Assembly: GCF_001005295.1 (NCBI RefSeq)
Contig: NZ_LBMK01000003.1
Location: forward strand, 813,060-877,059
DNA length: 64,000 bases
DNA from: Streptomyces yangpuensis
GTDB lineage: Bacteria; Actinomycetota; Actinomycetes; Streptomycetales; Streptomycetaceae
Direction: 5' to 3'
Shown: positions 25,086-36,421 of the stretch, in pieces
Position numbering within the stretch: position 1 is the stretch's first letter
Layout of the letters: every line of letters starts with the position of its first letter
The notes under the pieces: generated by a model
Told to the model about the DNA's origin: nothing
Seen by the model: the letters and a program-made list of their open reading frames with translations, nothing else
The model's database searches: none
Made by a program: the position numbers and the translations under genes

Positions 25086-26482
25086 GTCAGGTACCCCGGC
25101 AGGGGGTGGGCGGCGCACAGCTCGCAGACCCGGGTGCGGACCCGGTCGCGCAGCGCGTCCGGCAGCACGCCGCCGGTGGCGGCGAGCGCCGTCAGGACGT
25201 CCGCGACCAGGTCGGCGCACTCCGCGGCGACCGTACGGTCCATCCCGCGCGCGGCCAGCGTGTTGGTGCCCAGCCGCAGGCCGCCCGTCACCCGGACCCC
25301 GGTGGTGTCCCCGGGGACGCGGTTGCGGTTGACGACGATCCCGCAGGACTCCAGGGCCTCCTCCGCCACGTCCCCGGTGACGCCGGTGCCGCGCAGGTCG
25401 AGCAGCACCATGTGGGTGTCCGTACCGCCCGTGACCAGCCGGAAGCCCCGGTCCAGGAGCCGTTCCGCGATCGCCTGCGCGCCGTCGGCCAGCCGCTTGG
25501 CGACCTCCGCGAAGTCCGGGCTCGCCACGAAGTCCAGGGCGCGGGCCTTGGCCGCCACCGACGCCAGGTCGGGGGTGCCCTGGGTGAAGGGGAACACGGC
25601 GCGGCGCAGGGTCGCGGCCAGGGTGCCGCGCTCCGGACCGGCCCTGCGGGCCTCGCGGCCCAGCAGGATCAGTCCGCCGCGCGGGCCGTACAGCTGTTTG
25701 TAGGTGCTGGTGGTGGTCACATGGGCGTGGTCGACGGGGCTCTGGTGGAGGCCGGCCGCGACCAGTCCCGCGATGTGCGAGATGTCGGCCAGGAGGTAGG
25801 CGTTGGCCTCGTCCGCGATCTCCCGGAACCGGGCGAAGTCGATGCTGCGGGGGTAGGCGCTCGCCCCGCACACGATCAGCTTCGGCCGGTGCTCCAGCGC
25901 CAGTTCGCGGATCTGGTCGTAGTCGAGCAGCCCCTCCGGCGTCACCCGGTAGCCGTGGGCGCGGTAGTACCGGCCGGTCACCGAGGCGGGGGAGCCGTGC
26001 GTGAGGTGGCCGCCGCAGTCCAGGTCGAGACCGAGCAGACAGTCGCCGGGGCTCAGCAGCGCCGTGATCACGGCCAGGTTCGCGGAGGACCCGGAGTGCG
26101 GCTGCACGATCGCGTCCTGCGCCCCGAAGGCGGCGCACGCCCGCTCGATCGCGAGCCGCTCGATCTCGTCGGCGACGCCGCAGCCCGCGTGGTAGCGGTT
26201 GCCCGGATACCCCTCGGCGGTCAGGTTCCCGAGCGCGCTGCCCTCGCAGGCCAGCACGGACGGGTCCGCGACGCTGGACGCCGCGACCATCATCAGGGTG
26301 TCGCGCTGGCGCGCCGACTCCCGGGCCAGCAGGTCGTACAGGACGGAATCGCGTTCTCTCAGGCGGGTGTTGGCGTGCGCGGCGAAATCGACCAGGTCGG
26401 GTGCGGGCGCCTGTGGTGCGCCGACCCCGAGCCCGTCCTCGTCCAGCGGATCGGTGACGGGCGCGGGCAGGGTGAGACTCAT
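25082..26482 (-). CDS. Serine hydroxymethyltransferase homologue, possible alpha-methylserine synthase
   Basis: A 466-aa PLP enzyme of the SHMT family: ASSVADPSVLACEGSALGN and AEGYPGNRYHAGC near the N-terminal third, LADISHIAGLVAAG, and the PLP lysine in TTSTYKQLYGPRGG, where glycine-specific GlyA normally has TTTTHKTLRGPRGG. The His-to-Tyr and Thr-to-Gln changes around the lysine suggest an altered substrate. It lies 54 bases downstream of the Cy-A-PCP synthetase. In the JBIR-34/35 (fmo) pathway, as I recall, an SHMT homologue makes alpha-methylserine for a Cy-A-PCP protein that forms 4-methyloxazoline; the pairing here is the same. Making ordinary Gly or Ser for the cluster is the duller alternative. 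Confidence 0.87.
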   Translation of the reverse strand: MSLTLPAPVTDPLDEDGLGVGAPQAPAPDLVDFAAHANTRLRERDSVLYDLLARESARQRDTLMMVAASSVADPSVLACEGSALGNLTAEGYPGNRYHAGCGVADEIERLAIERACAAFGAQDAIVQPHSGSSANLAVITALLSPGDCLLGLDLDCGGHLTHGSPASVTGRYYRAHGYRVTPEGLLDYDQIRELALEHRPKLIVCGASAYPRSIDFARFREIADEANAYLLADISHIAGLVAAGLHQSPVDHAHVTTTSTYKQLYGPRGGLILLGREARRAGPERGTLAATLRRAVFPFTQGTPDLASVAAKARALDFVASPDFAEVAKRLADGAQAIAERLLDRGFRLVTGGTDTHMVLLDLRGTGVTGDVAEEALESCGIVVNRNRVPGDTTGVRVTGGLRLGTNTLAARGMDRTVAAECADLVADVLTALAATGGVLPDALRDRVRTRVCELCAAHPLPGYLT

Positions 26483-26536
26483 GACTGTCCCCTCTCGGAT
26501 TCGTCCGTGGTGTCCGTGCCGAACCGGCTCGTGTCC

Positions 26537-29827
<3,291 letters not shown>

Positions 29828-29915
29828 GGTCCAACTCCATTCGGTGTTACGGGCCGTTGGCTTGCGTGCCTGGGTGGATACGGGCCGGGACGCCCTGCTG
29901 CGGGGCAGGGCGAGG

Positions 29916-31814
29916 CTAGGGGCGGTGAGTTAGCCGCCGGTTATGCCCCGCGCGGCCGGCCGGCCCGCCGGGCAACGGCGCCCGCCCCTCCTCCAGGGAG
30001 AGCGCGAAGAGCCGTACGAGCGGGTGGAAGAGGTAGCAGGGCTGGCCCCTCTCGTCCGCGCCGCTGACCTCCAGCAGGGCCGCGTCGGCGAGCGCCTCCA
30101 GCAGCCGCTCGGCCTCGGCCTCCGGCAGGTCCAGCGCCGTCGCCGCCTCGGCGGCGGGGAACGGCCTGGGCCCCGGGCCGTGTCCCAGCGCGGCCAGCGC
30201 CGGGAACACCGCCCGTACCTCGGGATCCAGCGCACGCCAGGACGGCAGCAGGGAGGTGTGCACGTCCAGGTCGCCCGAGTGCAGCTCCCGCAGCCGGGTG
30301 AGGGGATCCGCCAGCCGGTGGGCGAGCCGGTCGGGGGTGCAGTGCGGCCGGGCGGCGATCCGGGTGCCGACGATCCGCAGCGCCAGCGGCAGGCCGGCGC
30401 AGTGCTCGACGATCGCGGACGCCGCGCACGGTGCGGCCGCCACCCGGGCGGGACCGGCCGCCGCGGCGAGCAGTTCCAGCGAATCCCGGGGCTCCAGGGG
30501 CGCGAGGGCCACGGTGTGCGCCCCGGCCACGGTGGGCAGGGCCGTACGCCCGGTCACCAGGACCGCCGGCTCCGGGGTGTTGGGCAGGAGCGGCCCCAAC
30601 TGGGCCGCTCCCGAGGCGTTGTCCAGCACAATGAGCAGCTGCCGGCCCCGGGTCCGCTCACGGTAGAGGCGGACCAGCTGGTCCTGGTCGTCGGCGGCCG
30701 GTACGTCGTCCATCGGCCCCAGTGCCCGCAGCAGCCGGCGCAGCACCCGGGCCGGGTGCCGGGGGGTGCCGTCCGCGGCGCGCAGGTCGGCGTACAACTG
30801 CCCGTCGGGGAAGTGCCGCTGGCAGCGGTGGGCGGCGTGGACGGCCAGGGCGGTCTTGCCCAGCCCCGCCATGCCGGTGACCAGGACCCGGCGGGGCCGG
30901 CCGGAGCCCTGCCCGTCGGGTGCCAGGGCGCGGCACACCAGATCCAGCTCCGGCCCCCGGCCCGTGAAGTCGACGGTGTCCGGGGGCAGCATCGCCGGTG
31001 CCCCGGCCGCCGGGCCGGACACCCGCGGCCGGGCCTGCGCCCGTACGGCCGGGACGGAAGCCGGCCGCCGGTCGAGCGTGCCGTCCAGCAGCGCCCGGTA
31101 GGTGGCCTGCAGCTCCTCGCCCGGGTTGACCCCGAGCTCGTCCGCGAGCACCGCCCGGCCGTGGTGGTAGAGGTGGATGGCGTCCGCCTGCCGCCCGGAC
31201 CGGCACAGGGCGGTCATCAGCTGGCACCGGATGCGCTCGCGCAACGGGAACTCGGAGACCAGCCCGGTGAGCTCACCGGTGATCTGCTCGTGCCGTCCGA
31301 GGGCGAGGTCCGCCGCGATACGGTGCTCCAGGGTCACGGCGCGCGCCTCACTCAGCCGCGGGGCCTCGGCGTCGGCGAGGTATTCGGTGGCGTTCGCGAA
31401 CGGCTGGCCGTTCCACCGGGCCAGGGCGTCGCGCAGCAGCTCACCGGCGCTCTCGAAGTCCTCTTTGATCAATGCCTCGCGGCCGCCGAGCGCCAGCTTC
31501 TCGAATTCGTTCAGGTCGACGCTCGCATTACCGATGCTCATGGCATATCCCGGTGGTCTGCGATCGATCACGACATCGTCGCCGAGAATCTTGCGCAGGC
31601 GTGAAATATAGGTGTAGAGCTGTGCGCTGACAGTGGCCGGGGGCGCCCAGCCCCACAGCAGCCGGCACAGCCGGTCGTCCGACACCACCTCTTCGCGGGC
31701 CAGGAGGAGCGCCGCGAGCACGGTGTGCAGCTTCGCCCCGGAGAACGCGACCCGGTGGCCGTCCCGCCGTACCTCTACTGGCCCGAGCACTCGGAATTCC
31801 ATGTACCGCCCCAT
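29916..31814 (-). CDS. SARP-family regulator with NB-ARC domain, no TPR
   Basis: A 632-aa regulator: OmpR-like winged helix about 5-100 (MEFRVLGPVEVRRDG), bacterial transcriptional activation domain about 105-255, and an NB-ARC ATPase with P-loop GMAGLGKTALA near 330 and DNASG further on. The chain ends soon after the winged-helix part of the ATPase, so the TPR array of AfsR is absent. I chose ATG 31814 because AGGA stands 7 bases upstream; ATG 31802 is an alternative. SARPs activate biosynthetic genes by binding direct repeats near -35. The gene lies 88 bases upstream of the Cy-A-PCP gene on the same strand and is divergent from the small secreted peptide gene, so it is probably the cluster's pathway activator. 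Confidence 0.9.
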   Translation of the reverse strand: MGRYMEFRVLGPVEVRRDGHRVAFSGAKLHTVLAALLLAREEVVSDDRLCRLLWGWAPPATVSAQLYTYISRLRKILGDDVVIDRRPPGYAMSIGNASVDLNEFEKLALGGREALIKEDFESAGELLRDALARWNGQPFANATEYLADAEAPRLSEARAVTLEHRIAADLALGRHEQITGELTGLVSEFPLRERIRCQLMTALCRSGRQADAIHLYHHGRAVLADELGVNPGEELQATYRALLDGTLDRRPASVPAVRAQARPRVSGPAAGAPAMLPPDTVDFTGRGPELDLVCRALAPDGQGSGRPRRVLVTGMAGLGKTALAVHAAHRCQRHFPDGQLYADLRAADGTPRHPARVLRRLLRALGPMDDVPAADDQDQLVRLYRERTRGRQLLIVLDNASGAAQLGPLLPNTPEPAVLVTGRTALPTVAGAHTVALAPLEPRDSLELLAAAAGPARVAAAPCAASAIVEHCAGLPLALRIVGTRIAARPHCTPDRLAHRLADPLTRLRELHSGDLDVHTSLLPSWRALDPEVRAVFPALAALGHGPGPRPFPAAEAATALDLPEAEAERLLEALADAALLEVSGADERGQPCYLFHPLVRLFALSLEEGRAPLPGGPAGRAGHNRRLTHRP

Positions 31815-31867
31815 CCGTGATTCCTGAGAAGAATCTTCGAACGAAGCTAGATGAGCGCGTTGTCCCC

Positions 31868-31885
31868 TCGATATCGTGTCGATTT
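31868..31885 (+). promoter_or_regulatory. Candidate SARP box: heptamer direct repeat with 11-bp period
   Basis: TCGATAT (31868-31874) and TCGATTT (31879-31885) are separated by 4 bases, giving the 11-bp period and TCGA core known for SARP binding sites. A further TCGATGG lies at 31909-31915. The repeat sits between the divergent SARP gene (start 31814) and the secreted peptide gene (start 32002), so either could be its target. A TACTGT element at 31942-31947 could be the -10 for the peptide gene. Confidence 0.5.
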
Positions 31886-32001
31886 CGCGGGGGGCTCGGG
31901 TCATGAAATCGATGGAACACGGACGAGAAAGGAGCCGTCCCTACTGTTCCATTCGTGCCGCAGCGAGCGGCAGTGATGATCCACCGAGAGGGGAATCCGA
32001 G

Positions 32002-32208
32002 ATGCGCAGCACCCGGACGGCGAAGACGACGGCCGCTTGCCTGGTCGTTCTTGCGGGGATGTTCGTGGGCACGGGGGCCGCCACGGCCGCCACGGCGCAG
32101 CCGAGCGCCGGCGTCCAGGCGGACGACATGCCCTGGGGCGTCGTCAAGCCGGTGCACCCCTCATACCCGGGCTCCGCCGGCACCAACGGCGACATGCCCT
32201 GGGGCTGA
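32002..32208 (+). CDS. Small secreted peptide precursor with duplicated DMPWG motif
   Basis: A 68-aa protein with ATG behind GAGAGGGG. Residues 1 to about 32 form a signal peptide: basic N-terminus (RSTRTAK), hydrophobic core (CLVVLAGMFVG), Ala-rich end with cleavage likely at ATAATA/Q. The remaining 36 residues are short, unstructured and cysteine-free, and contain DMPWG twice: once after QAD, and again as the last five residues, separated by a Pro/Gly/His-rich spacer. Duplication of a pentapeptide in so small a secreted protein suggests that the motif is the functional product, as in repeat-containing signal-peptide precursors. It is divergent from one SARP gene and convergent with a second, TPR-bearing SARP gene. 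I know no family name for it. A structural or self-immunity role is possible. Confidence 0.78.
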   Translation: MRSTRTAKTTAACLVVLAGMFVGTGAATAATAQPSAGVQADDMPWGVVKPVHPSYPGSAGTNGDMPWG

Positions 32209-32260
32209 CCGCCCGACGCGGCCGTCCCGTACGGCTTCGGTCCCGCAGCACCGCAGCACT

Positions 32261-32356
32261 GAACCATCGCAGCACTGAACCATCGCAGCACCGAACCACC
32301 GCAGAACCGAACCACCGCAGAACCGAACCACCGCAGAACCGTTCTTTCGCAGCACC
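32261..32356 (+). repeat. 16-bp tandem repeat array, about six units
   Basis: Units of 16 bases run head to tail: two of GAACCATCGCAGCACY (32261-32292), three identical GAACCACCGCAGAACC (32293-32340), and a diverged unit 32341-32356; half a unit precedes at 32245-32260. The array fills most of the 200-base gap between the convergent peptide and SARP genes. It has no long open frame and no strong hairpin. Exact unit identity implies recent slippage or unequal exchange, so copy number may differ between strains. Confidence 0.85.
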
Positions 32357-32408
32357 GCAGGTCCGCGCACTCCGCCGCCGCAGCGGCCCGGTCCGTACCG
32401 GACGGGTC

Positions 32409-35400
32409 TCAGTTCGCCGGATGCGCCAGCAGGGCCGTCAGTTCCTCCGGAGTGAAGGAACGATGCGGCAGCCCTCCGGGCCCCCCACCGCCCGGCTCGC
32501 CCCCCGCACCCTGCACGGCCGTCAGCAGCCGCCCCGCCTGTACCCGCCAGGGCTGCGCGCCGACCTCGCCGAAGGCGGCACAGGCCCGCCGGAACCTCTC
32601 CGCCGCCTCCGCACAGCGGCCCCCGAGCGCGTCCACGCACCCGAGGTCCGTCTCCACCCGGGCGTACAGGAACCGGTCCGCCAGCTCATCGGTGATCTCC
32701 AGGGCCTGCTGCAGCGTCTCCCCCGCCGCCTGCAGCAGGCCCTGGCTCCACCGCGTCTGGCCGAGGCCCCGCAGCGCGTGGGCCTCACCGACCCGGTCGC
32801 CTTCGCCGCGGGTCAGCCGCAGCACGGCGCCGAACGCCTCGGCGGCCTCCCCGAGATCCCCCGCGCGCAGCCGCACCTCGGCCAGCCGGTACACGCTCTG
32901 GGCCTCCGCCCGCACCGATCCGGTGCGCCGGCTCAGCGCCACCGCCTGCTCCGCCAGCGGCAGCGCGCCGCCCACGTTGCCCCGGTCCAGCTCGATCTGC
33001 GCCTGGAAACCCAGCAGATGGGCCTCGTTCCCGATGTCCCCGGAGTCGTGGAAACCGCTGAGCGCCGCCTCGCAGTACTCCAGCGCCCGCTCCCAGTCGC
33101 CCTGGAACCGCGCGCACATGGCCAGGTTCCGCTGGGCGAGCGCCGCCCCGCCGAGGTCGCCGGTGGTGCGCAGCAGCCGCAGCGCGGCCATGGTCCAGCC
33201 CTCGGCCTGCTCGTAGCGCCGCTGGTAGATCGCCAGCGACCCCAGGAGCCGCAGCATCGTCGCCTCGCCGGGCTCGTCCCCGGCCCGCCGGGCGGAGGCC
33301 AGGGCCTGCTCGGCGCTGCGCTGCCAGTCCTCCAGATAGTTCTTGGTCTCGAAGTGCGGTACCGCGCTCTCGGTCAGCATCCAGGCGTGACCGGCCCGGC
33401 CCGTCTCCGCCGCCTGCGCCACCACGTCCGTCACGGCGGTGCGCTCCGACTCGAACCAGTCCATCGGCGAGCCCAGCAGCTCGTCGGCGATCTCGCCCAG
33501 GAAGCCGGGGGCGGGTGCCGCCGGCCGGCCCACCGGGAACTCCCGTCCGTCGATCCGCCGGTGCGCCTCCTCGGCCAGCCAGAGCCACGCCCCGAAAGCC
33601 CGCTCCAGCGCGGCGTCCGCCTCCTCCTCCGGCTCGTCCGCCTCCGCCCGCTCCCGGGCGAACAGCCGCAGCAGGTCCTGGAACCGGTAGCGGGCCGCCC
33701 GGCCCGGGGCCGCCTCCGCGACCTCCAGGAGCTGGGCGTCGACCAGGTGGTCGATCAGCTCCTCCGCGTGCCACACGCTGGTGTCGAGTACGGCCGCCCC
33801 CGCCCAGGCGGCGAAGTCCGCCGTGCGCAGCAGCCCGAGCCGCCGGTACATCCGGGCCGCCTCGGGCGGCAGGTCCCGGTAGGTGAGCCGGAAGCCCGCG
33901 CGCACCCCGCCCTCGCCCGGGCTCAGCACGTCGAGCCGGGACCGGTGGTCGCGCAGCCGCTCCACCAGGCTCCGTACGCTCAGGTTGGGCTTGGCCGCCA
34001 GCCGGGCGCCGGCGATCCGCAGCGCCAGCGGCAGGCAGTCGCACAGCGCGCCGAGCTGCTCCACGGCCACCGGGTCGCTGCCGAACCGGTCCGCTCCGGC
34101 CAGTTTGATCAGCAGGGCCGTCGCCTCGGTCGGCTCCAGCATCCGCAGCCGGATGCTGAGCGCCGTGTAGTCCCCGGTCAGGTCGCCCAGGTTCTCCCGG
34201 CTGGTGGCCAGCACCACACTGCGTCCGCCGCCCGGCAGCAGGGGCCTGAGCTGGTGGAAGGAGCGTACGTTGTCCAGGACGATCAGCGTCTTGCGGGTGC
34301 TGAGCAGACTTCGCAGCAGCGAGGCCCGCTCGTCGGGATCCGCCGGGACCTGGGGTGCGGCGATCCCGAGGGCGCGCAGGAAGCGGTCGAGGACGGCGGC
34401 GGGGGACACCGGCGCCTGCTCCTCGTCGTAGCCGCGCAGATCGGCGAAGAGCTGGCCGTCGGGGAACTGGTCGGCGACCTGGCTCGCCCAGTGGACCGCC
34501 AGCGCCGTCTTGCCCACCCCGCCCACGCCCACGATCGTCGCCAGGGCCGGGGTGTGGGGGTTGTACGGCTCCTTGAGCAGCCGGTCCAGCGAAGCCATCT
34601 CGTGCTGCCGCCCGGTGAACGCCATGACGCCGGCCGGGAGTTGCGCCGGGATCGTGTGCACGGCGGCCGGCGCGGGGGTGAGTACGGCCGGGGGACGGGT
34701 CAGTTCCGGCGAGTCCCGCAGGATCAGCTCGTGCAGTTGCCGCAGCCCCGGGCCGGGTTCGATCCCGAGCTGCTCGGTCAGTAACCGGCGGCCGTGCAGG
34801 AAGACGTCGAGTGCCTCGGCGCGCTGGCCCGACCGGTACAGGGCGAGCATGAGGTGCTCGCGGCACTGCTCGCGCAGCGGATGCCGGGCCACCAGGTCGG
34901 TGAGCTCACCGATGAGCGCGCGGTGCCGGCCCAGCTGAAGCATCAGCCCCGCGCGCTCCTCGATGAGCGTGAGCCTCATCTGTTCCAGGCGCGTCGCCTC
35001 GGCCTCCAGCCGGGAACCGGGCGTCTCGTCGAGCGCCGAGCCCCGCCAGATGCTCAGCGCCTCCTCGAATAGCGTGCAGGCCTCCTCGGTGCGGCCGTGC
35101 CGGGCGGCGTCGCGACCCTGGTCGGCCCGCTCCAGGAATTCCTGGACGTCGACGCGGTGCTCGCCCTTGGCCAGCAGATAGCCCGGGGGAGAGGTGATCA
35201 GCAGATCGGTCACGCCGGCCTGCTTGAAGGTCTTGCGCAGGGTGGCCACGCAGATGGCGATCTGGTTCCGTGCCGTCGCGGGAGGGGAATCCGGCCAGAC
35301 GGCGTCCACCAGGGTGTCCACCGAGACGACCCGGTCGGCATAGAGCACCAGCATCGCGAGGACCGTCGCCTGGCGCCGGCCGTTGATGCGCAAGGGGCCG

Positions 35401-35453
35401 TCGTCGGCCTGGACGAGCAGTGGCCCCAACAGTCTGAAGACAAACCGATTCAA
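32409..35453 (-). CDS. AfsR-type SARP regulator: DNA-binding, BTAD, NB-ARC and TPR domains
   Basis: A 1014-aa regulator: winged helix about 1-95, BTAD about 97-245, NB-ARC ATPase with P-loop GVGGVGKTALA near 310 and IVLDNV near 395, winged-helix part to about 600, and a helical TPR region about 690-980 with repeats around AERALASARRAGD-like and LAQRNLAMCARFQGDWERALEYCEAAL segments. This is the AfsR layout. AfsR-type proteins activate secondary metabolism in response to signals that reach the ATPase/TPR part. TPR regulators are the receptor type in RRNPP peptide signalling of Firmicutes, and here a secreted peptide gene lies next door, convergent. Upstream is a 139-base gap before the MarR gene. 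Target genes are not visible from sequence. Confidence 0.92.
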   Translation of the reverse strand: MNRFVFRLLGPLLVQADDGPLRINGRRQATVLAMLVLYADRVVSVDTLVDAVWPDSPPATARNQIAICVATLRKTFKQAGVTDLLITSPPGYLLAKGEHRVDVQEFLERADQGRDAARHGRTEEACTLFEEALSIWRGSALDETPGSRLEAEATRLEQMRLTLIEERAGLMLQLGRHRALIGELTDLVARHPLREQCREHLMLALYRSGQRAEALDVFLHGRRLLTEQLGIEPGPGLRQLHELILRDSPELTRPPAVLTPAPAAVHTIPAQLPAGVMAFTGRQHEMASLDRLLKEPYNPHTPALATIVGVGGVGKTALAVHWASQVADQFPDGQLFADLRGYDEEQAPVSPAAVLDRFLRALGIAAPQVPADPDERASLLRSLLSTRKTLIVLDNVRSFHQLRPLLPGGGRSVVLATSRENLGDLTGDYTALSIRLRMLEPTEATALLIKLAGADRFGSDPVAVEQLGALCDCLPLALRIAGARLAAKPNLSVRSLVERLRDHRSRLDVLSPGEGGVRAGFRLTYRDLPPEAARMYRRLGLLRTADFAAWAGAAVLDTSVWHAEELIDHLVDAQLLEVAEAAPGRAARYRFQDLLRLFARERAEADEPEEEADAALERAFGAWLWLAEEAHRRIDGREFPVGRPAAPAPGFLGEIADELLGSPMDWFESERTAVTDVVAQAAETGRAGHAWMLTESAVPHFETKNYLEDWQRSAEQALASARRAGDEPGEATMLRLLGSLAIYQRRYEQAEGWTMAALRLLRTTGDLGGAALAQRNLAMCARFQGDWERALEYCEAALSGFHDSGDIGNEAHLLGFQAQIELDRGNVGGALPLAEQAVALSRRTGSVRAEAQSVYRLAEVRLRAGDLGEAAEAFGAVLRLTRGEGDRVGEAHALRGLGQTRWSQGLLQAAGETLQQALEITDELADRFLYARVETDLGCVDALGGRCAEAAERFRRACAAFGEVGAQPWRVQAGRLLTAVQGAGGEPGGGGPGGLPHRSFTPEELTALLAHPAN

Positions 35454-35592
35454 CAGGTCCCCCGCCTTTGAAACCCCGCGTCAGGCGCGAACGGTACCGC
35501 AAAGACGATTCCTCGGTGCAGTCAACTCTTGGGAAAAACAGCGGCTGTTTCAGGCCACCTTGTCCGTATAGCAATGGGGCGGGGAATGGCCC

Positions 35593-36063
35593 TCACGGAG
35601 AGTCGCCGGCGCCGACCGAGGCCAGTACACCCGACAGCCCCCGAAGCATTTCGGCCGTTCGGTGCACCTCCTCCTCACCGCCCAGGCTCTCGCACAGGTG
35701 CCGGGCGAGCCCGTCCAGGCAGGAGTCGATCTCCCCCTTCGCCGCCGCGCCCCGCTCGGTGGCGGCGAGCAGCTTCGCCCGGCGGTGCGCCGGATTGTCC
35801 AGATAGGCCGCGAGCCCCTGGCGGACGAGCAGGTCCGCTATGCGCTGCACGCTCTGCCGGGTGGTCCCCACGCGCCGGGCCACCTCGGAGACCGACAGGG
35901 ACTCCTCCGTCACCGCGCTGAGGACCTGCCAGCGTGCCGCACTGAGACCGGACGACAGGGCCAGCCGGTCGACGGCCGCGGTGAACCGCCCGTTCAACCG
36001 GAAGACCGCCACGGCGGCCCGGCTGAACGCCTCGGCCTCCCCGGACTCCGCTGTACGCGTCAA
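35593..36063 (-). CDS. MarR-family transcriptional regulator
   Basis: A 156-aa winged-helix protein with LSVSEVARRVGTTRQSVQRIADLLVRQGL as recognition region and AHRRAKLLAATERG as wing. I chose TTG 36063 because GGAAGGGG stands 7 bases upstream and the length is then typical; ATG 36120 would add 19 residues without a ribosome site or family similarity. It is divergent from the FUSC exporter gene, the usual arrangement in which a MarR repressor controls an efflux gene and responds to an aromatic ligand. Whether it serves the peptide cluster or general drug export is open. Confidence 0.88.
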   Translation of the reverse strand: MTRTAESGEAEAFSRAAVAVFRLNGRFTAAVDRLALSSGLSAARWQVLSAVTEESLSVSEVARRVGTTRQSVQRIADLLVRQGLAAYLDNPAHRRAKLLAATERGAAAKGEIDSCLDGLARHLCESLGGEEEVHRTAEMLRGLSGVLASVGAGDSP

Positions 36064-36421
36064 CGCCGGTCCCCTTCCGTACGTCTTCCGGGTCGCTGCA
36101 CGATAACAGTGCGTGGTCATGCGGACGAGAGTCGTGCGGCCACGCTCCGCAGACACCGGCCCGACTGGTCCGTTGGCAGCCCCATGGCCGACCAAACCCT
36201 TCAGTAACCGGGCCAATGGCCCATCTTCCCCTGCCCGAGTTGAGCCAGTGGGCCTCCAGGTGCTTATCTGTGGCGTATCCATGTACTTACGGCGCCGCGC
36301 AGCGCCGGACGGCAACGAGGCCGGCTCCGGAGCGCGGCGCCTTCGCCGTGCCCGTCCGCCGCCCACCACCCCCGGGCGGCGCGGGACGGCGCGCACCACT
36401 GCAGGGGGGCGGCAAGCCGCT
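36064..36421. promoter_or_regulatory. MarR-exporter divergent intergenic region with inverted repeat
   Basis: This 358-base gap holds no convincing gene. It is less GC-rich than its surroundings near 36180-36290 and contains the inverted repeat GGGCCAATGGCCC at 36210-36222 (5-3-5) plus TTGG/CCAA words nearby. These are candidate MarR operator elements between the divergent genes; which one is used cannot be told by eye. Confidence 0.45.

Noticed and set aside
32245..32360. A CRISPR-like array
   Set aside because: The units are contiguous 16-bp tandem repeats without spacers, and no cas genes are present.
36063..36120. ATG 36120 as start of the MarR gene
   Set aside because: No ribosome site and an atypical N-terminal extension; TTG 36063 with GGAAGGGG fits better.
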